Positions 44,848 through 52,801 of a DNA stretch of 64,000 bases are shown piece by piece. The notes under the pieces were generated by a model. It was given only the letters and a program-made list of their open reading frames with translations, was not told the origin of the DNA and ran no database searches. A program made the translations under genes and the position numbers. The stretch is from Natrialba aegyptia DSM 13077. Lineage in GTDB: Archaea > Halobacteriota > Halobacteria > Halobacteriales > Natrialbaceae. Every line of letters begins with the position of its first letter. Within the stretch, counting starts at the first letter, position 1. The DNA is taken from positions 1 through 64,000 of the forward strand of contig NZ_AOIP01000009.1 of the NCBI RefSeq assembly GCF_000337535.1, read 5' to 3'.

Positions 44848-46833
44848 CTAACTCGCCGGCGAGGGCGTACACATGGTTACCTCGCCGTTCGTGTAGACCG
44901 TCGCCTGGTCCGGACTACAGAGCCGATCCTGACTGACCTGTTCGATGCGACCCGGGCCGTCGGCGGTACCGAAGTACGTCGCATCGGTCGATTGCTCGGT
45001 CCGGTAGACGACGTAGTCGTGGTCGGCGGACCCGCCGTCGGGGACCGTCGCCGTCGTCGTCGACGGATAGGCTCCCGTCCGACTGAAGACCGTTTGATAC
45101 GGATGGTCCGTGTGGAGTTGTTGATCGGGTCTGATATTGTCCCCGTCAGGGCTCCCCGTGAGCTCTCCGATGCTGTCGACGGCGGCGAGTTCAGCTTCGC
45201 TGTAGGCGAGTTGTTCGTGCTGCTCGGAGAAGACCGGATTCTCGGTGTTGCTTTCGGCGGCGAGGAACATCGCGCCGGGGTAGATGAGCGCGAACAGCAC
45301 GAGGCAGGTGACGACGATGCCGGGTGAGAGGTTCCGAGCGAACGTGCGTAGCCCGATCGCACCGAGGATGGCCATCGGCGCGTAGAGGAACGCGAACCAG
45401 CGCGTCGGAATGAAGTTCCGGATGCCGAACATCGGCAGGACGAGGACGAACACGAGCATGATCGCGGCGGCGAGCAGGAGGGTGAACACCGACTGTTCGG
45501 CCCGGCGGCGGTGGACGACGTAGAGGCAGCCGACGAACGTCGCACCGAGCAGGAACAGGAAGCCGAGCACGTCGATATAGGGGACGAGCTGTTCGAGAAG
45601 CGTCGGTGCGGCGGCTTCGGCACCGGCTTCAGCGCCGCTCGAGCCGCCGCTTGCGATGTTGAGGAAGCCGGCACTTTCCTCGAGCGTTTGCCTGAAGTAG
45701 CTCAGGACGGTTGCGAGGAACGATTGATCGCGGTAGGGCGTAAGCGACCAGACGAAGATCGTCATGCCGAAGTTGAAGACGACGAGGCCGATGAGGTTGA
45801 CCGGCTTCTTCGCGCGGAAGACGCTCGTATCGAGCCGCGTGATCCCGAAGGGGCCGACGACGAAGACGACCTGGGCGACGAAGGCCGCGAGCAACAGGAC
45901 GAGCATGATGAACGTCGACACTTGGTGGGTGAGAATGACGGCGACGCTCGAGAGGAGCAACAGCGAGAAATCGCGTATCGTGTACTCGATACGCATCACG
46001 CGGATGAGGGCGTACAGGACGCCGAGGAAGAACACCAGCCCGAGGCTCGTCGGAATGAGGTGCATGCCCCAGTTGGCGACGTGGCCCGCGAACGCGAACA
46101 GCGCCGTCGCCAGAACCGCCCAGCGCGCCGAGACGAGCAAGTTCGTCGTCGCGTAGACGAGCAGCACCGACAGCGGCATCACGACTCCGACCGACAGATA
46201 CAGCGCGAGTCGAAGCGGCACGTCGAGGAGGAGCGACGACGCGACGACGAGCAGGTGGTAGAACGGCGAGGCGTAGTGCTTGTCGTGAGAGATCGCGCTC
46301 AGGGACTCCTGGGCGTGTATCGAATCGACGAATCCCATGTGGGTCCAAATGTCGATTCCGATGTAACCGGGTGTGGCGTACAGCGCCGTGAACCGGAAGA
46401 CGAGCGCGAAGAGAACGATCTGTGCCAGTAACAGCCGCTGGTTGAAGTCTCGTGAACTCGTAAAGAGGATCTGGACGAGGATCAGCGTCGCGAGCACGCC
46501 GGCGAGTCCGAAGAATACCGGCGTCCGTTCGCCCTGAAGACTGGTCAGGACGATCAGCCCGCCGAGTCCGACCAGAACGACGCTCGGAAGCGCCATCGAT
46601 ACGCTCGTCGGCAGCCGCGGCATCGTCGTTTCGCGGTCCTGCTGATACAGCGCGACGAGGTAGAGCCCGCACGCGATGGCCAGGACGAACGGGACCGTAT
46701 CGAGGTAGACCTGCGAGACGAACAGTTGGAGCGGGAGCATTGCCAGTGCGAGTAGCAGTCCGCCGATCGCCGCGACGCTGTCCAGTCGGAGCGGGCGCAG
46801 CTCCGACAGCGAGCTATACCCCACGAGAAACAC
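44848..46833 (-). CDS. Polytopic membrane protein, probable GT-C glycosyltransferase
   Basis: This 661-residue protein has about 12-14 helices and a C-terminal extracytoplasmic domain. The loop after the early helices contains YIGIDIWTHMGFVDSIHAQE, an Asp-rich first loop like that of GT-C enzymes (PMT/ArnT/Alg class) that use polyprenyl-phosphate sugars. Its start overlaps the end of the GT4 gene by 20 bases, so the two form an operon with the DUF354 gene upstream. It would transfer a sugar on the outer side of the membrane. Confidence 0.75.
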   Translation of the reverse strand: MFLVGYSSLSELRPLRLDSVAAIGGLLLALAMLPLQLFVSQVYLDTVPFVLAIACGLYLVALYQQDRETTMPRLPTSVSMALPSVVLVGLGGLIVLTSLQGERTPVFFGLAGVLATLILVQILFTSSRDFNQRLLLAQIVLFALVFRFTALYATPGYIGIDIWTHMGFVDSIHAQESLSAISHDKHYASPFYHLLVVASSLLLDVPLRLALYLSVGVVMPLSVLLVYATTNLLVSARWAVLATALFAFAGHVANWGMHLIPTSLGLVFFLGVLYALIRVMRIEYTIRDFSLLLLSSVAVILTHQVSTFIMLVLLLAAFVAQVVFVVGPFGITRLDTSVFRAKKPVNLIGLVVFNFGMTIFVWSLTPYRDQSFLATVLSYFRQTLEESAGFLNIASGGSSGAEAGAEAAAPTLLEQLVPYIDVLGFLFLLGATFVGCLYVVHRRRAEQSVFTLLLAAAIMLVFVLVLPMFGIRNFIPTRWFAFLYAPMAILGAIGLRTFARNLSPGIVVTCLVLFALIYPGAMFLAAESNTENPVFSEQHEQLAYSEAELAAVDSIGELTGSPDGDNIRPDQQLHTDHPYQTVFSRTGAYPSTTTATVPDGGSADHDYVVYRTEQSTDATYFGTADGPGRIEQVSQDRLCSPDQATVYTNGEVTMCTPSPAS

Positions 46834-47791
46834 CTCGTTGGGAAACGGCGGTCTCGTTCGACTCCGTCGTCCCGAGCAACCCTTCGTAGAGGGTGACTAG
46901 CCGGTCGCCCATCGCGTCGAGGCTCAACCCGTCGATTCGCTCGCGTCCGTCCGAGGGGCTGCCGTCCTCGAGCGTGGCCGCGAGTCCGGCGGCCAGTTCC
47001 TCGTCGTCGTCGCTGACGACGCAGTTCGAGAGGTGCTCGATCGTGTCGCCGACGAAACCAACGTCCGTCGAGACGATCGGCAGGTTGCAGGCGGCGGCCT
47101 CCTTGACCACCATCGGCCCGCTCTCGCGCTTCGAGGTCACCAGCAGTACGTCGCTTGCGTTCATGTAATAGGGAATCTCCGTGTGGTCGACGCCGCTTAC
47201 CGTCCGCAGTTCGATCTCCGCATCGGCCCGCTCGACGAGTCGCTTCGCCCGTGAGAAGTCCTTGACCGACCGCGACTGATCGTAGGGAAAGAGCGCAATC
47301 TTCCGCTCGCCGTCGGTCTGCCAGCCGACCCGTTCGCGCGCCCTCTCCCGTGGGATCGGTCTGAAGAGTTCAGTGTCCACGCCGAAGGGGATCAGTTCGT
47401 GGTCGGTCTCGAGTTCGCGCGCCATGACCGGACTCGGAACGACGGCGGCGCTTGCGTGGCGTGCTCCGAACCGACTGATCGCCCGGAGCCACTCCTGGTC
47501 GGCCATGAGGTCGGTTCCCCACAGCGTCAGGACGACCGGTCGGGTCGGCTGAGCGAGCGCGAACGGAGCGACGAGCCCGTAGTTCGCGTGGACCAGGTCG
47601 TAGTCGTCGGACCGAAGTTCGGCGAGAATCCGCGGATAGAATCGGGCGTAGTCGAGCGGCGTCCGTCCCGAATCGCCGTGGTGTTCGCCGGGGACGCCAA
47701 CTACCGTACAGTCGACGCCGCGATCTTCGAGTACCGACACCTGCTGGTCGAAAAACGGCCGTGGCGTGGTCACTACCTGAAGTACCTTCAT
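46814..47791 (-). CDS. GT4-family (GT-B) glycosyltransferase
   Basis: This 325-residue protein begins MKVLQVVTTPRPFFDQQVSV. It has a GT-B layout with LTLWGTDLMAD, IPFGVDTELFRP, LVTSKRESGPMVVKEAAACN (the E-x7-E sugar-nucleotide motif) and PIVSTDVGFVGD. The C-terminal lobe closes with DAMGDRLVTLYEGL. It would transfer a sugar to a cytoplasmic glycan precursor. It is the second gene of the run DUF354, GT4, GT-C; the frame extends upstream to 48316 only as a shadow of the DUF354 gene. Confidence 0.88.
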   Translation of the reverse strand: MKVLQVVTTPRPFFDQQVSVLEDRGVDCTVVGVPGEHHGDSGRTPLDYARFYPRILAELRSDDYDLVHANYGLVAPFALAQPTRPVVLTLWGTDLMADQEWLRAISRFGARHASAAVVPSPVMARELETDHELIPFGVDTELFRPIPRERARERVGWQTDGERKIALFPYDQSRSVKDFSRAKRLVERADAEIELRTVSGVDHTEIPYYMNASDVLLVTSKRESGPMVVKEAAACNLPIVSTDVGFVGDTIEHLSNCVVSDDDEELAAGLAATLEDGSPSDGRERIDGLSLDAMGDRLVTLYEGLLGTTESNETAVSQRGVSRGV

Positions 47792-47802
47792 CGTTTGCTC
47801 AC

Positions 47803-48870
47803 CTAGCCGAGATTCGCTGCGTGTTTTGCCTGTGTCGGACGCCCACCGCGGGCGGTCGTCTCGAGCGTCCGGACGATCACGTCCGTCACGTCGACGCGCT
47901 CCGCGAGCAACCGTTCGCGCCGCGTTGCCCACGGGTCGTCCTCGCGCTCGACGATCGACACCGCTTTCTCGAGTGCCTCCACGTGGCGGTTCTCGTCGCT
48001 GAACTCGAACAAGAGCCCGTATTCCGAGTCGAGTTCGGCCGTGTAGCCGAGCGAGAGCGAGTTCACGTAGACCGACGGTGTGCCGAGGACGGCGGCTTCG
48101 GCGGCGGTCGTCGCGCCCTCGCCGACGACGACGTCGGCGTAGGCGAGCAGGTCGTGCATCTTCTCGGGGGGCGTCTCCAGCTGGTAGGATTCGAGCTCGG
48201 CGGGCGGCTCGCCCTCCGCCGTGAGCAGGACGGTCGCGCCGGCGTCCTCCAGTCGGTCGACGACCTCGTGTGGGTCGTCGAAGCCGCCGTGACCGACGTC
48301 GTGCGAGGCCTCCCAACTGCTGAGGCGGACGACGGCGAACTGCTCGTCACGCTCGACGCCGGCCAGCTCGAGGACGGACGGGTCCGGTTCGAACCGGTCG
48401 GGGTGGAGATACGCCAGTTCGTGGTAGCCCGGGTACGAAACCTGTTTCGAACCGATCTCGTCGCGGTAACACGTCGGGGTACAGATCACGTCCGCGAAGG
48501 GGTAGCCGAGGGACGTGATGAGCGTCGCGTGTTCGGTGTCGTAGAAGACGACGCTCTCGGTCCGGAGTGCCGTCGCGACGTGGGCGGCGGCGACGCCGCC
48601 GATCGCGGTGATGACATCGGGATCGATCGCTCGTGCTCGGCGCAACAGTCGCGCCTCGTAGGTCGCTTGGACGGCCGCCAGGGAGGGTAACGAGTTCGCA
48701 TCGCCAGCGAGGACCTCGTGGTCGATACCGGCGGCCTCGAGCAAGTCGATCGCGACGCCGCTCTCCCGGGCGAAGACGTGAACCTCGTGGCCGTCGGCCT
48801 CGAGTTCGTCGATCGCGTTCCGGAAGAAGTGGACGTGTCCGGGGTGTTGGATCGTGACGATAACGCGCAT
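47803..48870 (-). CDS. DUF354 family protein
   Basis: This 355-residue protein starts MRVIVTIQHPGHVHFFRNAI, the usual DUF354 opening. Near residue 262 it has DVVVGEGATTAAEAAVLGTP. The fold is GT-B-like. It is the first gene of an operon with the GT4 and GT-C genes (12-base and overlapping junctions), so it takes part in glycan assembly. The gene cut by the left edge of this window belongs to the same family. Confidence 0.88.
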   Translation of the reverse strand: MRVIVTIQHPGHVHFFRNAIDELEADGHEVHVFARESGVAIDLLEAAGIDHEVLAGDANSLPSLAAVQATYEARLLRRARAIDPDVITAIGGVAAAHVATALRTESVVFYDTEHATLITSLGYPFADVICTPTCYRDEIGSKQVSYPGYHELAYLHPDRFEPDPSVLELAGVERDEQFAVVRLSSWEASHDVGHGGFDDPHEVVDRLEDAGATVLLTAEGEPPAELESYQLETPPEKMHDLLAYADVVVGEGATTAAEAAVLGTPSVYVNSLSLGYTAELDSEYGLLFEFSDENRHVEALEKAVSIVEREDDPWATRRERLLAERVDVTDVIVRTLETTARGGRPTQAKHAANLG

Positions 48871-49058
48871 CGGTGATCAGTGGGGTGCCTCCGTGTGTGA
48901 CGTGTGTGATGCGTTCGTCCTGCGCGGACTGCGAGACGGGTGCGGCGCGTGTGGCGCGTGTCGGCTCCCGTCCGTCGCGGCGACTCGCGTCACAACCGCT
49001 GTACCCGTCGCCGCAACCGACCGCTCGAGATCGGTCACGATCCCATCCCCCCGCCCCA

Positions 49059-50462
49059 TCATACTCGTCGGTAGGTGAATCCGGCGTCGACGGCTTCGTC
49101 CTCGTCGATCGCGCCCGCAACGTCGATCAACGCCGGATCGTCGGCGAGTTCGCTCGCGACTGCTGGCAGGTCGAGCGTGGTGAACTCGTCGTGGGGCGTC
49201 GCGAGGACGATTGCATCGAAGTCCTCGAACGAGAGGTTCTCTTGGACCTGGAGATCGAACGTTTCGCTTGCGGCGTCGGGGTTTGCGATCGGGTCGAACC
49301 CTTCGAGGTGGATGTCGTACTCGTTGAGCGTGTCGACGACTTTGGATACCTTCGAACTGCGGAGGTCGCCGACGCCCGGTTTGTACGAGAGACCGAGGAC
49401 GAGCACGCGGCTGTCGCGGAGCGTCTTGTGACACTGGTTGAGGGCCTTGATCGTCAGGTCGGCGACGTGGCCGGGCATCGCTTCGTTGACTTTTCGGCCG
49501 GTCTGCATCAGTTCGGGGTCGAATCCTTCCTGTTCGGAGCGGTAGGAGAGGAAGTACGGGTCGACCGGGATACAGTGGCCGCCGACCAGTCCGGGTTGGT
49601 AGTCGTGGAAGTTCCACTTCGTGCCGGCAGCATCGAGTACATCATGCGTGTCGACGTCCATGTGCTCCAGCGCGACCGAGAGTTCGTTGACGAAGGCGAT
49701 GTTCAGATCGCGCTGCGTGTTTTCGACGACCTTCGACGCTTCGGCGACCTCGATCGACGGAGCGCGGTGGACGCCGACGTCGACGACGGACTCGTAGAGT
49801 TCGGCGATGTCGTCGAGAACGGCTTCGGTCTGGCCGCTGACGACCTTCACGACATCCGAGAGTCCGTGCTCTTCGTCACCCGGTGTCGCCCGCTCGGGCG
49901 AGTAGCCGACGAAGAAATCCTCGCCGGCGGTCATGCCGGATGCGTCCTCGAGTTTCGGAATGAGCACTTCGCGGGTCGAGCCGGGATAGACCGTCGATTC
50001 GAGGATGACGGTCGTGCCGGCGCTCATCTTCGAGCCGACCGTCGTGCCGGCGCTCTCGACATAGCTCAGGTCCGGGCGGTCGTCGTCCTGAATCGGCGTC
50101 GGGACGGCGATGACGACGTATTCGGCGTCGCTGATCGCCGTCGCGTTCGTCGTGTAGGAGATGTCGTCGTTCTGGACGGCCGCATCCGAGAGGTCGCCGG
50201 TCGTATCCTCGCCGTCCTGCAATCGCTCGACGGTGGTCTCGTCGACATCGTAGCCGATAACCTGATAGTTCGACTGGGCGAAGCCGACTGCAAGTGGCAG
50301 GCCGACGTAGCCGAGCCCGACAACGCAGATCGTCGCTTCGCGCGTTCGCTGGTCGTCTTCGACGTGCTCGAGGGTCGTTCCAGACTCAGTCTGGTCGACT
50401 ACCTGACGGCCATGCGTTCGCTCGTCCGTTCGGTTCTCGGTGTCGCTTATTGTCGGCGTCAT
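49059..50462 (-). CDS. UDP-sugar 6-dehydrogenase (nucleotide-sugar dehydrogenase, WecC-like)
   Basis: This 467-residue enzyme has an N-terminal NAD-binding Rossmann motif, VVGLGYVGLPLAVGF, near residue 50. STVYPGSTRE follows near 160, and the catalytic Cys is in GGHCIPVDPYF near 300, followed by the C-terminal UDP-binding domain (LGLSYKPGVGDLRSSKV). It oxidises a UDP-sugar such as UDP-ManNAc or UDP-Glc to the uronate. ATG 50462 was chosen because residues upstream to 50582 are not conserved. The first 45 residues are polar and probably disordered. Confidence 0.92.
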   Translation of the reverse strand: MTPTISDTENRTDERTHGRQVVDQTESGTTLEHVEDDQRTREATICVVGLGYVGLPLAVGFAQSNYQVIGYDVDETTVERLQDGEDTTGDLSDAAVQNDDISYTTNATAISDAEYVVIAVPTPIQDDDRPDLSYVESAGTTVGSKMSAGTTVILESTVYPGSTREVLIPKLEDASGMTAGEDFFVGYSPERATPGDEEHGLSDVVKVVSGQTEAVLDDIAELYESVVDVGVHRAPSIEVAEASKVVENTQRDLNIAFVNELSVALEHMDVDTHDVLDAAGTKWNFHDYQPGLVGGHCIPVDPYFLSYRSEQEGFDPELMQTGRKVNEAMPGHVADLTIKALNQCHKTLRDSRVLVLGLSYKPGVGDLRSSKVSKVVDTLNEYDIHLEGFDPIANPDAASETFDLQVQENLSFEDFDAIVLATPHDEFTTLDLPAVASELADDPALIDVAGAIDEDEAVDAGFTYRRV

Positions 50463-50928
50463 GGTGTATCGTGTGGGTGGGTCGTCGCTGACCGGCGCAC
50501 AACTCGTGCGGCGGCGGTTCGGTTCAGTTTGTGTCCGGTACCCCGAGTCCCGCTGGGGCGGGATCGCTCTCGATTCAGACAAGCATGGATGACCGGTTTA
50601 CTATAGCGCTGATAAACTGTTGCAGCGAGAACACTGATTCGGAATCCGACTGCTCGGCAGTGCTCGGTGGCGATATGGGCAATTTCGAGGTAACTGGACA
50701 GCGAGCGGCTTAGCAGCCTACTAAACGTGTTTGTATCGACCCATAATGAAGGTCCCCTAGGTTGGACTCTCAGTGCGGTCGTCGTGACTGCAGTGAGTCG
50801 CCGAGATCACTCACGATCACCCATCAGTCGCGAATCGGCCGCAGTGGATCGACACACCAAAGAGGCAGACGTTGCGGACGAACGCAATCGCAGTCACAGA
50901 CACAACGTAGATCAGAACCGCGAAATCC
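50463..50928. other. Divergent promoter region with near-palindromic motif
   Basis: About 465 bases between the dehydrogenase and the membrane-bound winged-helix gene. It contains a TATA-like TACTATAGCG near 50600 and the motif TTAGCAGCCTACTAAACG at 50710-50727. No gene seen. Confidence 0.55.
50710..50727. promoter_or_regulatory. Near-palindromic candidate operator, copy 1
   Basis: TTAGCAGCCTACTAAACG. A version with two changes, TTAGCGGCCTGCTAAACG, lies at 52296-52313. The arms TTAG and CTAA are symmetric about the centre. Confidence 0.4.
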
Positions 50929-51645
50929 ATGGCACCAACACCCAGAATCTGGTTCGATACCGGACCGCACGCACCGATGGAGGGAAGCGATCACTCCATC
51001 GATACGGTCTCGGTTGCCACACCCGACGTAGACACGGTTGTCGCGACGATACCCCTTCCTGGGTTGGGCGAAATGGCAGGTGGATCGTCGTACTGGCCGT
51101 CGGCGATCCGTGGCGCGTCGATCTGGGAGGTGTCACTGATCGTGGTCCTGTTCCTGCTGATCGCCGCGCTGGTCGGCATCCGCATGCTTCAGGCTTTCTC
51201 CACGCGCGAGCCCGGCGCTACCCAGTCGCCGAGCGCTGACACACCCGCTCCCGGTGCGGTTGGATCGACACGCTCCAATGCGAATCCGAACCCAAGTGCA
51301 GCCCCAGCGGCGGGAGCACAATCAGCCGAGCAACCACGCTCGTACGAAGATGTCGTGTCGGCAGAGACGCCCCCGGAGCTGCTCAGCGACGAAGGGCGCG
51401 TCGTTCGACTACTCGTGAAACACGGCGGCCAGATTCGACAGCACCAGATCGCCGACGAAACGGGCTGGTCGAAGTCAAAAGTCAGCCGAATTCTCTCGAG
51501 TATGTACGATGACGGTACGATCGAGAAAACTTCCGTTGGACGCGAGAACGTCATCTCGCTCCCGGAGCGATCGGATGGCGAGCCGACGGGCACCGGCACC
51601 GACACCGGGACGACGACCGACAATCCCAATAACCCGGTCCCGTAA
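50929..51645 (+). CDS. Membrane-anchored winged-helix regulator (DUF7343/MarR-like)
   Basis: This 238-residue protein has an extracytoplasmic N-terminus and one transmembrane helix (SIWEVSLIVVLFLLIAALVG, residues 63-84). A Pro/Ala-rich linker leads to a winged-helix domain (LLSDEGRVVRLLVKHGGQIR, then HQIADETGWSKSKVSRILSS, then IEKTSVGRENVISLP). This arrangement places DNA binding in the cytoplasm and a sensor outside. It is divergent from the nucleotide-sugar dehydrogenase and near glmS, so envelope precursor genes are likely targets (inference). Confidence 0.85.
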   Translation: MAPTPRIWFDTGPHAPMEGSDHSIDTVSVATPDVDTVVATIPLPGLGEMAGGSSYWPSAIRGASIWEVSLIVVLFLLIAALVGIRMLQAFSTREPGATQSPSADTPAPGAVGSTRSNANPNPSAAPAAGAQSAEQPRSYEDVVSAETPPELLSDEGRVVRLLVKHGGQIRQHQIADETGWSKSKVSRILSSMYDDGTIEKTSVGRENVISLPERSDGEPTGTGTDTGTTTDNPNNPVP

Positions 51646-52612
51646 GCAACCCTCTGTTACAGCAGACACGGCACACCTACAGCCACACCACCACCCCTAC
51701 CCCTACCACCTTCTCGAAACCAACGCGTCAGTAGTGCCGTCTCAGTTCTCTCAGCGGTCGGTCACACCCGATGGGTTCCGTTGTCGTCGCTCGCTCGGTT
51801 TTCGAATCGGCTCGGACTCCCGATCGGCATCAAAACTGACCCGGATTCCGGTCAGCATCAAAACTGGCTCGAACCGATCGGTACCGATCCGATCACAAAC
51901 ACGCTCGCGTTCGTTATCGCAAGCAGCGAGTCGACCCGCCAAGACGATCTAGTAGCAATGCGCTTCGACTGGTTCTTCCCGACTGCCCCACTTCGAACTC
52001 GAGACACAACTGCACGACAGCCCACCGGCGAACCGAGTTCACGACGCGCTCGTTTTCGAGGTCGGACGCTGCATGCCGCATGCCGCGTCGTCTGTCCCTT
52101 GCCAGCTCGTTCGTGTCCACGATGTACAGCCGAGAATACCAGCGTGAGTGCAATCGTCTCGGCAGACAGATACTACGAGCGTCCATCGAGACGACTGGTC
52201 GGGTCACCACAGAGGTTGATCGGTCACAACGACACGCGTCGCGTTCGATAGTCCTGCCGCGTCTGAACTCGTAGAGATCCATCCGGACACTACCCTTAGC
52301 GGCCTGCTAAACGGAACCTGTGCTGTGCACAACAGTCGAGCGGAGAGTCGCCATCGTGTTGCGAAGACGGTCCCTCTCGATACAGGAAACGCCTGACTCG
52401 ATACTACCCGTTCGAGTTCGTCTATCTCGTATAGCTGCTCGCCAGCGCCTCTATCCGGAGAATGTCCCGTAACTGTGGTGCAGTACATGTAACGGCGACC
52501 GTCTTATTCGCTCTATAGTAATCCCTGCAGGACTATTCGATTCGAGTAGATACCCGAGACGTCCGACATTGGACGGGGCGGGTACGAGCACATATATCGA
52601 GTTCAACGTACT
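51646..52612. other. Long intergenic region upstream of glmS
   Basis: About 970 bases without a convincing gene; ORFs here are rich in Arg, Ser and Cys. It holds a 13-base near-identical direct repeat (GCATCAAAACTG at 51827 and 51855, 28 bases apart), the candidate operator copy at 52296-52313, CTGAACTC at 52263-52270, and TATA-like ATATAT at 52592-52597. Confidence 0.5.
52296..52313. promoter_or_regulatory. Near-palindromic candidate operator, copy 2
   Basis: TTAGCGGCCTGCTAAACG has perfect five-base arms TTAGC and GCTAA around GGCCT. It lies about 315 bases before the ORF that precedes glmS. Confidence 0.4.
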
Positions 52613-52801
52613 ATGATTCAGAATAGCACCGAATCCCGGGCAGCTGTCTCGAGCCGAGTTACTAAGGATACGACTGTCGCAGTCGATGCCGGTATCGGTG
52701 CCGGAACTGAAGCCGATACGCCGGTTCAGTCGTGCGGTGTGGCGGGAACGCTGGCGTTGACGTGGAACGTCCCGAGCGATCGAACGGAGGTGAGCGGCTG
52801 A
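52613..52801 (+). CDS. Small upstream ORF overlapping the glmS start
   Basis: A 62-codon ORF (MIQNSTESRAAVSSRVTKDT at the N-terminus) ends TGA with its last base being the A of the glmS ATG (TGATG). That arrangement would let terminating ribosomes restart at glmS. The sequence matches no family I know. A TATA-like ATATAT at 52592-52597 is slightly too close for a leaderless start at 52613, so the real 5' end is uncertain. It may be a leader peptide or a non-coding leader. Confidence 0.35.
   Translation: MIQNSTESRAAVSSRVTKDTTVAVDAGIGAGTEADTPVQSCGVAGTLALTWNVPSDRTEVSG

Noticed and set aside
46814-48316. A long 500-residue ORF containing the GT4 glycosyltransferase
   Set aside because: The N-terminal 175 residues are Arg-rich and are a shadow of the DUF354 gene; the real start is the ATG at 47791.
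51827-51866. Direct repeat GCATCAAAACTG as a regulatory site
   Set aside because: Short, 28 bases apart and far from any start codon; no supporting context, so noted only in the intergenic entry.
51781-52251. Plus-strand ORF of 156 codons before glmS
   Set aside because: Composition rich in Arg, Ser, Cys and Thr, no acidic bias and no motif; not haloarchaeal coding character.
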